64,000 bases of DNA, taken from G963668185 sp963668185 (lineage in GTDB: Bacteria > Chloroflexota > Dehalococcoidia > Lucifugimonadales > G963668185). The DNA lies in NCBI GenBank assembly GCA_963668185.1, contig OY764162.1:682001-746000 (forward strand), written 5' to 3'. The translations under genes and the position numbers were made by a program. Below are positions 9,023 to 16,780 of the stretch, in pieces; position 1 is the first letter of the stretch, and every line of letters starts with the position of its first letter. The notes below the pieces were generated by a model. It had not been told where the DNA came from, ran no database searches, and worked only from the letters and a program-made list of their open reading frames with translations.

Positions 9023-10513
9023 GTGCCCCTGGCCTGCTATCATTGCGGCTACCAATGCGCGGAGGCCGATGCCCTGTCATCGCAGTTGATCGAAGAACTC
9101 AAGGCAGTCGTAGGGCCGGAGTACGTCGTGCACCTCCCAGAAGACCTGATCGTGTACGAGTACGACGCTTCGATTGATACCGCCGTACCGCTGGCTGTGG
9201 TACTACCCGGAACGTCGGACGAAGTTGCGGAGGTCGTCCGCATCGTCTGCGCTCACGGCGCGCCGGTGGTGCCGCGCGGCGCGGGCACCGGGTTCAGCGG
9301 CGGCGCGATTGCCGGTCCGTCTTCTATCGCGTTGGGCCTCGCCCGCCTGAACCGCGTATTGGAAATCGATACCGGGAACATGCTGGCCACGGTGGAGCCC
9401 GGCGTCGTCAACCTTGAGTTGTCCAACGCAGTAGCGGTCCACGGCCTTTACTACGCGCCCGACCCTTCCAGCCAGCAGGTATGCACGATCGGGGGCAACG
9501 TCGCGGAGAACTCCGGCGGGCCTCACTGTCTGGCTTACGGCGTGACCACAAACCACGTGTTGGCCCTGGAGATTGTGAGAGCCGACGGCTCGGTGGAGTG
9601 GATCGGCTCCCCTTCCCGCGAGACCGCCGGTTACGATCTTCGCGGAGTCGTTGTCGGTTCGGAAGGAACGTTGGCCGTCGTGACCAAGATCGTCGTCAGG
9701 CTGCTCAGGAAGCCGGAGGCCGTCCGGACGCTGCTCGCCGTGTACTCGAAGATGGAGCAGGCCTCAGCAGCCGTTTCCGGGATAATCGCCGCTGGCATTG
9801 TGCCGGCCGCCGTGGAGATGATGGACGCGCTCTGCATCCGCGCGGTCGAGCCGGCCGTCAACGCCGGCTATCCGGCTGACGCCGAGGCGGTGCTCCTGGT
9901 TGAAGTGGACGGCCTTCAGGAAACCGTCGACGAGGAGTCGCGCGACATTGAGGCGGTATGCCGCGAGCATCGGCCAATGGAAATCAGAACAGCGACCGAC
10001 GAAGGCGAACGGGCGCGCCTCTGGGCAGGCCGAAAGGGCGCGATCGGCGCACTCGGCCGCCTCGCGCCGAACTACTACCTGCTGGACGGCACGGTGCCCC
10101 GCACGAGGCTAATGGAAGCTATGAACGGCATTGGCGAGATCTCAGAGCAGGTTGGCCTGCCCATCGCCAACGTGCTTCACGCCGGCGACGGCAACCTGCA
10201 TCCCTGCATACTGTTCGACATCAGGGACCAGGATCAGACCGCCCGCGCCGTTAAGGCGGGAGGCAGCATACTGGAGTTGTGCGTAGAACTCGGCGGCGTG
10301 CTGTCGGGCGAGCATGGCATCGGCCTGGAAAAGCAGGAGTTCATGCCGCTCATGTTTACGGAAGACGACATGGAGGCCATGTCCAGGCTGAACCCGGCCT
10401 TTGCCTCCGGCGACAACTTCAACCCCGGCAAGGTCTTTCCGAAGGGGTCCGAGTACACTGGCATCGATCACTCCGCGCTTGTTGCGCACGCCGGCCCGGC
10501 CGCCTACGTGTAG
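9023..10513 (+). CDS. glcD: Glycolate oxidase subunit GlcD-like FAD-linked oxidase
   Basis: This 496-residue protein is a PCMH-type FAD-binding oxidase that oxidises glycolate or lactate. The FAD diphosphate loop PRGAGTGFSGG is at 84-94, and the C-terminal family signatures GEHGIGLEKQEFM and FNPGKVFP are present. GlcE- and GlcF-like genes follow at once, forming the usual three-subunit membrane-associated glycolate oxidase. The start is uncertain: GTG 9023 adds an unusual Cys-rich leader, and TTG 9086 would give a more typical N-terminus. Confidence 0.9.
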   Translation: MPLACYHCGYQCAEADALSSQLIEELKAVVGPEYVVHLPEDLIVYEYDASIDTAVPLAVVLPGTSDEVAEVVRIVCAHGAPVVPRGAGTGFSGGAIAGPSSIALGLARLNRVLEIDTGNMLATVEPGVVNLELSNAVAVHGLYYAPDPSSQQVCTIGGNVAENSGGPHCLAYGVTTNHVLALEIVRADGSVEWIGSPSRETAGYDLRGVVVGSEGTLAVVTKIVVRLLRKPEAVRTLLAVYSKMEQASAAVSGIIAAGIVPAAVEMMDALCIRAVEPAVNAGYPADAEAVLLVEVDGLQETVDEESRDIEAVCREHRPMEIRTATDEGERARLWAGRKGAIGALGRLAPNYYLLDGTVPRTRLMEAMNGIGEISEQVGLPIANVLHAGDGNLHPCILFDIRDQDQTARAVKAGGSILELCVELGGVLSGEHGIGLEKQEFMPLMFTEDDMEAMSRLNPAFASGDNFNPGKVFPKGSEYTGIDHSALVAHAGPAAYV

Positions 10514-10528
10514 CCGGCGGCGCCGAGT

Positions 10529-11821
10529 TTGGCCTTCACGGTCTCTTCAACCTTGACCTCGCACCTCAGCACTTACGATTCTATCGATGGCGTCGTTCCG
10601 GGCGCTGCCGTCGAGCCGCAGTCGGTCGATGATCTTCGCTGTGCCATCGTAGATGCCGCAGATTGCGGCTCAACGGTGGCCCCCGTTGGCGGCGGGACGA
10701 GGCTCGACCTCGGGAACCCGCCGGACTCCCTGGACCTGATGGTTTCCACCCGCCACTTGAACAGGCTCGTCAGGCACACGCCGGACGACCTGACCGCGGC
10801 GGCGGAGGCCGGGATCACAATCGCCCGTCTCCAGGCCGCTCTCGCTGAGCACGGCCAGTATGTGGCGGTGGACCCGCCGCTGCCGGGGCGCGCAACGCTT
10901 GGCGGCACGTTAGCCGTCGGCTTCTCAGGGCCCGCCAAGTGGCAGTACGGCAACGTGCGCGACTGCGTCATCGGCCTGTCGGTCGTTCAGGCAGACGGCA
11001 AGCTCACCAGGAGCGGCGGCGAGGTGGTCAAGAACGTCTCAGGCTACGACCTCGCTCGCATGCACGTCGGCGCGCTTGGAACGCTCGGGGTGATCGTCGA
11101 GGCGTCGCTGAAGTTGACTCCCCTGCCGCGCACGGAGACCACGCTGCTCGCCGGCTTCACTACCATGAACGCGGCGTGGCAGGTCGGCCTGGCGGTGTTT
11201 CAGAGCCGCGTCGTGCCGCTTGCGCTCACCGTATTCGACGCGCGTGCGGTCAGCCAGCCCGGCATCCCTCTGGGATCGCACGCCGCCTACCTTGCCATCC
11301 GCCTGGGAGGCAGGCCCCTGACGGTGGAGCGCCAGATACGGGAGTGCCGGACGCTGATCGAGCGGTCGGACGGCGCCTTGCCGGAAGCCTTCGACCGCGC
11401 CGAAGCGTCTCCCCTCTGGAACGGCCTGCGTGACTTTGGCTGGAGTGACCGGGCAAGGCCCAGCCTGCTGCTTCGGGCCATGACGACGCCGACGGCCGGC
11501 GCAGCCGCACTTGATGCCCTCACAGCTTGCGGCGCGGAAGGCCCCAGACCTGCGCTCGTCAGCCACCCGGCGCACGGCACGATAAGCGCGGGCTGGTTCG
11601 GCGACGCCGAGGCGCCGGGCGCCGCCGCGCTGCTCGAAGCCCGCAAGGCGATTGAAGAACTCGGCGGACGCCTTGTAGTAGAGCGCTGCCCGCTCGCGCT
11701 GAAGTCGGAGGTCGACGTCTGGGGAGACCCCGGGCCGGCACTCGCCACCATGCGCAGACTCAAGAAAGAGTTCGATCCGGCGCGCATCTTCAACCCCGGC
11801 CGATATGTGGGCGGCATCTAG
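10529..11821 (+). CDS. glcE: Glycolate oxidase subunit GlcE-like FAD-binding protein
   Basis: This 430-residue protein is the second FAD-binding subunit. The FAD loop is VAPVGGGTRLDLGNPP near residue 50, and KNVSGYDLARMHVGALGTLG is the conserved flavin-contact region. It ends with the family tail FDPARIFNPGRYVGGI. TTG 10529 is the first start in frame, 15 bp after glcD. Its TAG stop shares one base with the GTG start of the next gene, indicating translational coupling. Confidence 0.9.
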   Translation: MAFTVSSTLTSHLSTYDSIDGVVPGAAVEPQSVDDLRCAIVDAADCGSTVAPVGGGTRLDLGNPPDSLDLMVSTRHLNRLVRHTPDDLTAAAEAGITIARLQAALAEHGQYVAVDPPLPGRATLGGTLAVGFSGPAKWQYGNVRDCVIGLSVVQADGKLTRSGGEVVKNVSGYDLARMHVGALGTLGVIVEASLKLTPLPRTETTLLAGFTTMNAAWQVGLAVFQSRVVPLALTVFDARAVSQPGIPLGSHAAYLAIRLGGRPLTVERQIRECRTLIERSDGALPEAFDRAEASPLWNGLRDFGWSDRARPSLLLRAMTTPTAGAAALDALTACGAEGPRPALVSHPAHGTISAGWFGDAEAPGAAALLEARKAIEELGGRLVVERCPLALKSEVDVWGDPGPALATMRRLKKEFDPARIFNPGRYVGGI

Positions 11822-13128
11822 TGTCGACAACTCTGCACACATTCGCGGAAGGCAAGGGGCCGTCCGAGGAGGACCTGTACAAGTGCGTGCACTGCGGGTT
11901 CTGCCTGCAGGCGTGCCCCACCTACGTTGAGACCGGCCTGGAAACCGAGTCTCCGAGGGGCCGGATCGCCCTGATGAAGGCGGTACGCTCCGGCCGGATC
12001 GGGATCACGCCAAGCGTCCTGCAACACTGGGAGCTTTGCATCCAGTGCAGGGCCTGCGAGGCCGCCTGCCCTTCCGGCGTTCCGTATGGCCGCATGATCG
12101 AGGCCACTATGGCGGAGACGGCGCGCCAGCGTTCGTCTTCGTGGATGGCGCGGCTCGCGTCGGCTGTTGCGCTCGACCACGTGCTGCCGCATCAACGCAG
12201 GCTGTCGATGGTTATAGGCAGCGCGCGCCTCTATCGCAAGACCGGCCTGCACGGGGCTGTTCGCAAGCTGCGGCTGCTCAGGCCGTTCTCGCGCACCCTG
12301 AGCGATCTTCACGACGCGCTGCCAGCAATTTCGGGGCGGAACTTCGCGGCCAGGGGACAGGTCGTTGCCGCTCGCGGCGAGAAGCGGACGCGCGTCGGCC
12401 TACTTGCGGGCTGCGTCATGCCGCTGGTGCACGGCCCCCAGATGGAGTCCGTCGTGTCCGTGCTTTCGAGGAACGGCTGCGAGGTCGTCGTACCGGAGGG
12501 CCAGGCGTGCTGCGGCGCGATTCACAGCCACGTGGGCGATCTGGACCGGGCCCGAGATCTGGCGCGGGGCAACATCGACGCCTTCTCCCGCACCGGGGTG
12601 GACGCCGTGGTCGTGGCCTCGGCCGGATGCGGCGTTCGCATGAAGGAGTACGGCGACCTGCTGCGGGACGATCCCGAATATGCGGAGCGCGCCGTCCAGT
12701 TCGATTCCAAAGTCAAGGACGTGCACGAGATTCTGAGCGCCCTGCCCTTCAGACCTCCGACCGGCCGGCTCGATTGCAGCGTCACGTACCAGGACTCTTG
12801 CCACCTGTCCCACGCCCAGGGCATCACTCGCCAGCCGAGGGAGTTGATGGACGCCGTCCCCGGACTGAGGCGCGTCGAGATGGAGCACGCGTCGCGCTGC
12901 TGCGGCGCCGGCGGGACGTACACGATCACACAGCGCGACTTCTCCCTGCGCCTGCTGGAGCGCAAGATGCGGACCGTGGCGGCAACCGGCGCGGACGTGC
13001 TGGCAACCGCGAACCCCGGCTGCGCCATGCAGCTGGAGTACGGCGCGCGGCGTTTCGGCGTGCCGGTGAAGGTGCAGTACGTCACCGACCTTCTCGAAGA
13101 GTCGTACAGGCTCGCCGAAGCTCAGTAG
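11821..13128 (+). CDS. glcF: Glycolate oxidase iron-sulfur subunit GlcF
   Basis: This 435-residue protein passes electrons from GlcD/E to quinone. It has two ferredoxin-type 4Fe-4S motifs, C22xxC25xxC28xxxC32-P and C73xxC76xxC79xxxC83-P, followed by two CCG domains (ACCGAIHSHVG and the RCCGAGGTYTI segment) typical of the heterodisulfide reductase B/GlpC/GlcF group. GTG at 11821 overlaps the glcE stop by one base. Together glcDEF give a complete glycolate-oxidising complex, useful for oxidising algal glycolate in seawater. Confidence 0.92.
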   Translation: MSTTLHTFAEGKGPSEEDLYKCVHCGFCLQACPTYVETGLETESPRGRIALMKAVRSGRIGITPSVLQHWELCIQCRACEAACPSGVPYGRMIEATMAETARQRSSSWMARLASAVALDHVLPHQRRLSMVIGSARLYRKTGLHGAVRKLRLLRPFSRTLSDLHDALPAISGRNFAARGQVVAARGEKRTRVGLLAGCVMPLVHGPQMESVVSVLSRNGCEVVVPEGQACCGAIHSHVGDLDRARDLARGNIDAFSRTGVDAVVVASAGCGVRMKEYGDLLRDDPEYAERAVQFDSKVKDVHEILSALPFRPPTGRLDCSVTYQDSCHLSHAQGITRQPRELMDAVPGLRRVEMEHASRCCGAGGTYTITQRDFSLRLLERKMRTVAATGADVLATANPGCAMQLEYGARRFGVPVKVQYVTDLLEESYRLAEAQ

Positions 13129-13238
13129 AGGCCCACCTTCCTCCATCTGTGGGCGTTTCCCCCTTGAAGAGACCTTCGCCGCGCGGATGCTTTACACTAC
13201 CCCGCAACACTCAAGAAAAATCCGAAAGGAGAGGGCTG

Positions 13239-14030
13239 ATGGACCTTGGCCTGAAAGGCAAAGTAGCGGTGATAACGGGCGGCAGCGAGGGCATAGGCAA
13301 GGCTTCCGCCGTCAAGCTGGCGGAGGAGGGCGCCACCGTCGTGATCTGCGCGCGCCGGGAGGACGTGCTGGAGGCCGCGGCCGCCGAGGCCCGCGAGGCA
13401 TCCGGCGGAGACGTTACCGGCATATCGACGGACGTCACCGACCCGGCTCAACTCGCGTCCCTGTTCGACCGGGTCGTCGAGACGCACGGCAGGCTGGACA
13501 TCCTTGTGAACAACGCGGGGTCGTCAGCCGCCAGCTACTTCGGCGACGTGTCCGACGAGGAATGGCAGTACGACCTGGACCTGAAGCTGTTCGGCGCGAT
13601 CAGGTGCTCGCGCCTCGCGATTCCGCACATGCGCAAGCAGGGCGGCGGCCGCATCGTCAACGTCACCGCGGTCGCGGGCAAGGCGCCTCCGGGCAGTTCC
13701 GTGCCCACGTCCGTCAGCCGCGCGGCCGGCATCGCGCTGACCAAGGTTATGTCCAAGGACTACGCCGCGGACCAGATCCTCGTGAACACGGTGTGCATCG
13801 GCCTCGTGAAGAGCGGCCAGATAGACCGGCAATGGATGGCGGACCGGGAGAACGAGCCGGACCTCACGCGCGACGAGTGGTACGAGCGCAGGGGCAAGGC
13901 GATCCCGGTGGGCCGCGTCGGCGAGGCCGAAGAGGCCGCGAACGTGATCGCATTCCTGGCGTCGGACGCCGCCAGCTACGTCACGGGCAGCTCGATCCAC
14001 ATCGACGGAGGCTCCGCCGCGACGGTTTAG
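13239..14030 (+). CDS. SDR-family protein lacking the usual catalytic Ser/Tyr/Lys
   Basis: This 263-residue protein has the SDR Rossmann core: TGGSEGIG at 13-20 and NNAG at 91-94, and the C-terminal SDR motif SSIHIDGGSAATV. GGAG precedes the ATG. The expected YxxxK is TSVSR at 157-161, and the catalytic serine position, in NVTAVAG (141-147), looks like alanine. Cofactor binding is probably kept, but ordinary SDR hydride chemistry is doubtful; it may use another mechanism or act non-catalytically. It follows glcF by 110 bp and could share its transcript. Confidence 0.85.
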   Translation: MDLGLKGKVAVITGGSEGIGKASAVKLAEEGATVVICARREDVLEAAAAEAREASGGDVTGISTDVTDPAQLASLFDRVVETHGRLDILVNNAGSSAASYFGDVSDEEWQYDLDLKLFGAIRCSRLAIPHMRKQGGGRIVNVTAVAGKAPPGSSVPTSVSRAAGIALTKVMSKDYAADQILVNTVCIGLVKSGQIDRQWMADRENEPDLTRDEWYERRGKAIPVGRVGEAEEAANVIAFLASDAASYVTGSSIHIDGGSAATV

Positions 14031-14084
14031 GGATTAGTGCGCGGTGCGTGTCGCCGGTGAGGATTACGGAAGGGATGGTGCGGC

Positions 14085-14465
14085 ATGCGCCTCATTGTTT
14101 TGCCTCTGCTTGTCTTTCTGACCTTGGCGGGCATCGCCTGCGCCGGTGATGACGAGCCAACGCCCGGGCTGGTTGACCAAATCTCTTTTGAGTTGGATCC
14201 CGGAGTACACGGGCACCTGTTCAGCTTGGAGGCGGGAGCCGAGTTGGAGTTGGAGTTCAGGTCGGACTCAGAGGTCGATCTCAGGCTGCTTGACCCAGAA
14301 GGCCGCGAATTGGGCAGTTGGGAGCGGGTCATTCACGTGGACAAGCAGTTATTCGAAGTGGAGTCGGCTGGTCAGCACAAGCTGGAGATTGACAACTCGT
14401 CCCCGGGGTCAGCGCCCACGTCCGTCACCATAACGATGCAAGTGTTTCCGCCTAACGGCGGGTAG
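14085..14465 (+). CDS. Small secreted lipoprotein, function unknown
   Basis: This 126-residue protein starts with a basic residue, a hydrophobic stretch and LAGIAC, giving a probable lipidated cysteine at 19. The mature part is a beta-rich domain (acidic ELELEFRSDSEVDLRLLDPEG, then KLEIDNSSP) resembling pre-peptidase or GOLD-like sandwich domains, though I cannot assign a family. It lies 54 bp after the SDR gene. The second lipoprotein in this window (43442-43786) has a near-identical signal, LAGVAC at the same position. Confidence 0.7.
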   Translation: MRLIVLPLLVFLTLAGIACAGDDEPTPGLVDQISFELDPGVHGHLFSLEAGAELELEFRSDSEVDLRLLDPEGRELGSWERVIHVDKQLFEVESAGQHKLEIDNSSPGSAPTSVTITMQVFPPNGG

Positions 14466-14622
14466 GACCGCGTCTGGCCGAATGTCTAGACCGTAGCGTC
14501 GGCGCAGGTGAGGACAGGCACAGAGACGCGCAGCCCGCACGTAGCATCCCAACAGGCGAGGCCGCTGTGACTTAGGGCAGCCCTATGTGGCGCTTGCCAA
14601 ACGGTCCAAGTCACAGGAGCCA

Positions 14623-14997
14623 TTACCGGCACGCATCCTTCAGATGCTTGGACGCCCGCCGGATCGTCACGCCGACCGGTTCAATGCAGGCCCCAGGCTC
14701 CCACGGACTCTCCTGCCAATACGTAACGATGTCCGCATTCTCAGTAATGTTAGCCGGATCGCTCACGGTAGCTCCCAGGGTGAGCGTGTCAGCTTTCGTA
14801 TCGTAGCCGCACCTGCCTAGGGGCAGGTACGAGGAAGCGCCTATCACTTCAAGGCCCACAACGTGACGACTTTCGTCGTCCGTAAGGTGAACCACCACTT
14901 CCAACAGATCGAGCAGAGAGGAGCTCGTTTCCTCATCCTCGCCGGTGAACAGGCGCAGCACGTCAACGTCCTTGTCATACAGAAGCTGCAGGCTCAT
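14623..14997 (-). CDS. DUF2283-like protein
   Basis: This 124-residue protein begins LQLLYDKDVDVLRLFTGE and has VVHLTDDESRHVVGLEVIGAS, the pattern of DUF2283, a small family often paired with DUF4258-type partners. ATG 14997 is preceded by GGAGG at 6 nt. It overlaps the upstream gene by 23 bp, so the two are translated together. The arrangement resembles a toxin-antitoxin module, but function is not demonstrated for this pair. Confidence 0.7.
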   Translation of the reverse strand: MSLQLLYDKDVDVLRLFTGEDEETSSSLLDLLEVVVHLTDDESRHVVGLEVIGASSYLPLGRCGYDTKADTLTLGATVSDPANITENADIVTYWQESPWEPGACIEPVGVTIRRASKHLKDACR

Positions 14998-15346
14998 CAC
15001 GTACCTCCAGGTTGTCGTACACTCTCCTAAAGTACGAGTGGTCGCCGCGATTCCACGCTCTCGTCGCGTTCCCGTCAGGAAAAGCGGTCACGATTGTTGC
15101 ATCATCCATCGAGACGACCACCCGAACCACTTTCTCCAACTCCGGCGAGTAGGCCAGGTAGTTCCGGCTACGGCGACCGTGTGAGTCGCTGCGCTCACCC
15201 TTCAGCAACCAGTTATCCAGCACGTCTTCAACGATCCGCCTTGTGATCCTCCGGTGGGGCTTCTCGACCATGTGACGGCTCAGCGCCCTGATCTTCCCTC
15301 CGCCACTCAACTCGCGTTGAAATCCCGGCCCGCATCTGTCGCTCAC
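14975..15346 (-). CDS. DUF4258-like small protein, possible toxin partner
   Basis: This 123-residue basic protein has ALSRHMVEKPHRRITRRIVEDVL, then YLAYSPELEKVVRVVVSMDDATIVTAFPDG. The layout (an SRH segment, then a beta hairpin with VVV and TIVTAF) matches DUF4258 or RelE-like mRNase folds. It starts with GTG 15346 and overlaps the DUF2283 gene. The overlapping order of small basic protein then acidic partner is like a type II toxin-antitoxin pair. Identification rests on motif pattern only. Confidence 0.6.
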   Translation of the reverse strand: MSDRCGPGFQRELSGGGKIRALSRHMVEKPHRRITRRIVEDVLDNWLLKGERSDSHGRRSRNYLAYSPELEKVVRVVVSMDDATIVTAFPDGNATRAWNRGDHSYFRRVYDNLEVRDEPAASV

Positions 15347-15395
15347 CCAAGCACCTGCTTGTCAACACGCTTGCCGATTTAATGATTGTAGCAAT

Positions 15396-16502
15396 CTACC
15401 TGACACTGTGATGCCCTACCCGTCCCCCCCGCTGGCCGCGCTGGCGGAGCGCGTGGTCGGTCAGCACGATGGCGAGCATGGCCTCCACGATGGGCACCGC
15501 CCGCGGCAGCACGCACGGGTCGTGGCGTCCCCTGCCCCGCATCGTCGCCGGCGCGCCGTCCTCGTCCACGGTGTCCTGCTCGCTCGCGATCGTTGCCGTC
15601 GGCTTGAACGCCGCGCGGACGATGACGCTCTCCCCGTTGGAGATGCCGCCCTGTATCCCGCCGGAGTTGTTCGTCCTCGTGCGTATGCGCCCGCCCTCGC
15701 TGTAGAACGGGTCGTTGTGTTGCGAGCCGGTGCTGCGTGTGCCGTCGAAGCCCGATCCAACCTCGAAGCCCTTGCACGCGGGCAGCGAGAGCATCGCCTT
15801 AGCGAGATCGGCGTCCAGCTTGTCGAAGACCGGCTCGCCGAGGCCGGGCGGCACGTTGCGCGCGACGGCCTCCACCACGCCGCCGAGGGAGTCGCCGGCC
15901 TTCCGCGCCTCCTTGATGCGCTCGATCATGCGGACCGCGACGTCACCGTCCGGGCACCGGGCCGCGTTCGACTCCACGTCCTCCTGCCTCACGGTCTCCG
16001 GGTCCACGTCCGCCTCGATGCACTGCACTCTCTTGACGTAACCGATGATCTCCACACCGTACTCGGACGACAGGAAGAGCTTGCCGATTGCGCCCGCCGC
16101 CACGCGGCCTACGGTCTCCCTGGCGGAGGCGCGCCCGCCCCCTTTCCAGTTGCGGACGCCGTACTTGGCCTGGTACGTGTAGTCGGCGTGCGACGGCCTG
16201 TAGAGGCGCCGCATGTACTCGTAGTCCTTGCCCCGCGCGTCCTGGTTCCACACGCCAATCGAGATCGGAGTTCCAAGTGTCACGCCCTCGAACACGCCGG
16301 AAAGCAGGGTTGCCTCGTCGGCCTCCTTCCGCTGCGTGGATATGTGGCTCTGGCCGGGCCGTCTTCGGGTAAGCTCAGACTGGATCGCCTCGATCGAGAG
16401 AGGAAGCCCCGGAGGGCAGCCGTCGACGGTTACGCCCACGGCGTCCCCGTGCGACTCGCCCCACGTGGTCACGCGGAATGCGCGCCCGAAGGTGTTTCCC
16501 AT
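15396..16502 (-). CDS. aroC: Chorismate synthase
   Basis: This 368-residue enzyme makes chorismate from EPSP with reduced FMN, the last step of the shikimate pathway. Family signatures are MGNTFGRAFRVTTWGESHG at the N-terminus, GQSHISTQRKEADE, the glycine-rich GGGRASARETVGRVAAGAI, and GSQHNDPFY and NNSGGIQGGISNGE further on. ATG 16502 has GGAG 9 nt upstream; the frame extends 57 codons further without family similarity. Other shikimate genes, aroE (42483) and the aroKB fusion (50111), lie elsewhere in the window rather than in one operon. Confidence 0.96.
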   Translation of the reverse strand: MGNTFGRAFRVTTWGESHGDAVGVTVDGCPPGLPLSIEAIQSELTRRRPGQSHISTQRKEADEATLLSGVFEGVTLGTPISIGVWNQDARGKDYEYMRRLYRPSHADYTYQAKYGVRNWKGGGRASARETVGRVAAGAIGKLFLSSEYGVEIIGYVKRVQCIEADVDPETVRQEDVESNAARCPDGDVAVRMIERIKEARKAGDSLGGVVEAVARNVPPGLGEPVFDKLDADLAKAMLSLPACKGFEVGSGFDGTRSTGSQHNDPFYSEGGRIRTRTNNSGGIQGGISNGESVIVRAAFKPTATIASEQDTVDEDGAPATMRGRGRHDPCVLPRAVPIVEAMLAIVLTDHALRQRGQRGGRVGHHSVR

Positions 16503-16699
16503 CTTGGTCTGCTCCGCCCTTAGTCTGGCCGCTCGCCCTGCGCCGTCTATCCTACCATCGGGGAAAGCTGGCATGGTAACATCCGTGCCGGTCCCCAAAG
16601 CTGCGGGCATACCTGAAACAACGCGCGGCTCCACTTGGTCGCGGGCGGCTGGCGGGGCCGGATCGATACGCAAACGCGCGAAGGGTCCGGGCTGAACAC

Positions 16700-16742
16700 C
16701 TGCGAGCGCCTCTTGTGTTTACACGAGTGAGCGCGCTCGCAG
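16700..16742 (+). promoter_or_regulatory. Large inverted repeat in the leader of the XDH-family gene
   Basis: CTGCGAGCGC at 16700-16709 is the exact reverse complement of GCGCTCGCAG at 16733-16742. The space between folds further (CTC/GAG and GTG/CAC around TTTA). It lies 38 bp before the XDH-family start and has no T-run after it, so it is a structured leader or operator rather than a clear terminator. Confidence 0.55.
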
Positions 16743-16780
16743 CCCGGGCCCAACCGACTTGAACATCGGAGGACCTTCAC

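Noticed and set aside
16674..16780. Transcription terminator at the 16700 inverted repeat
   Set aside because: There is no T-run on either strand, and aroC reads away from it.
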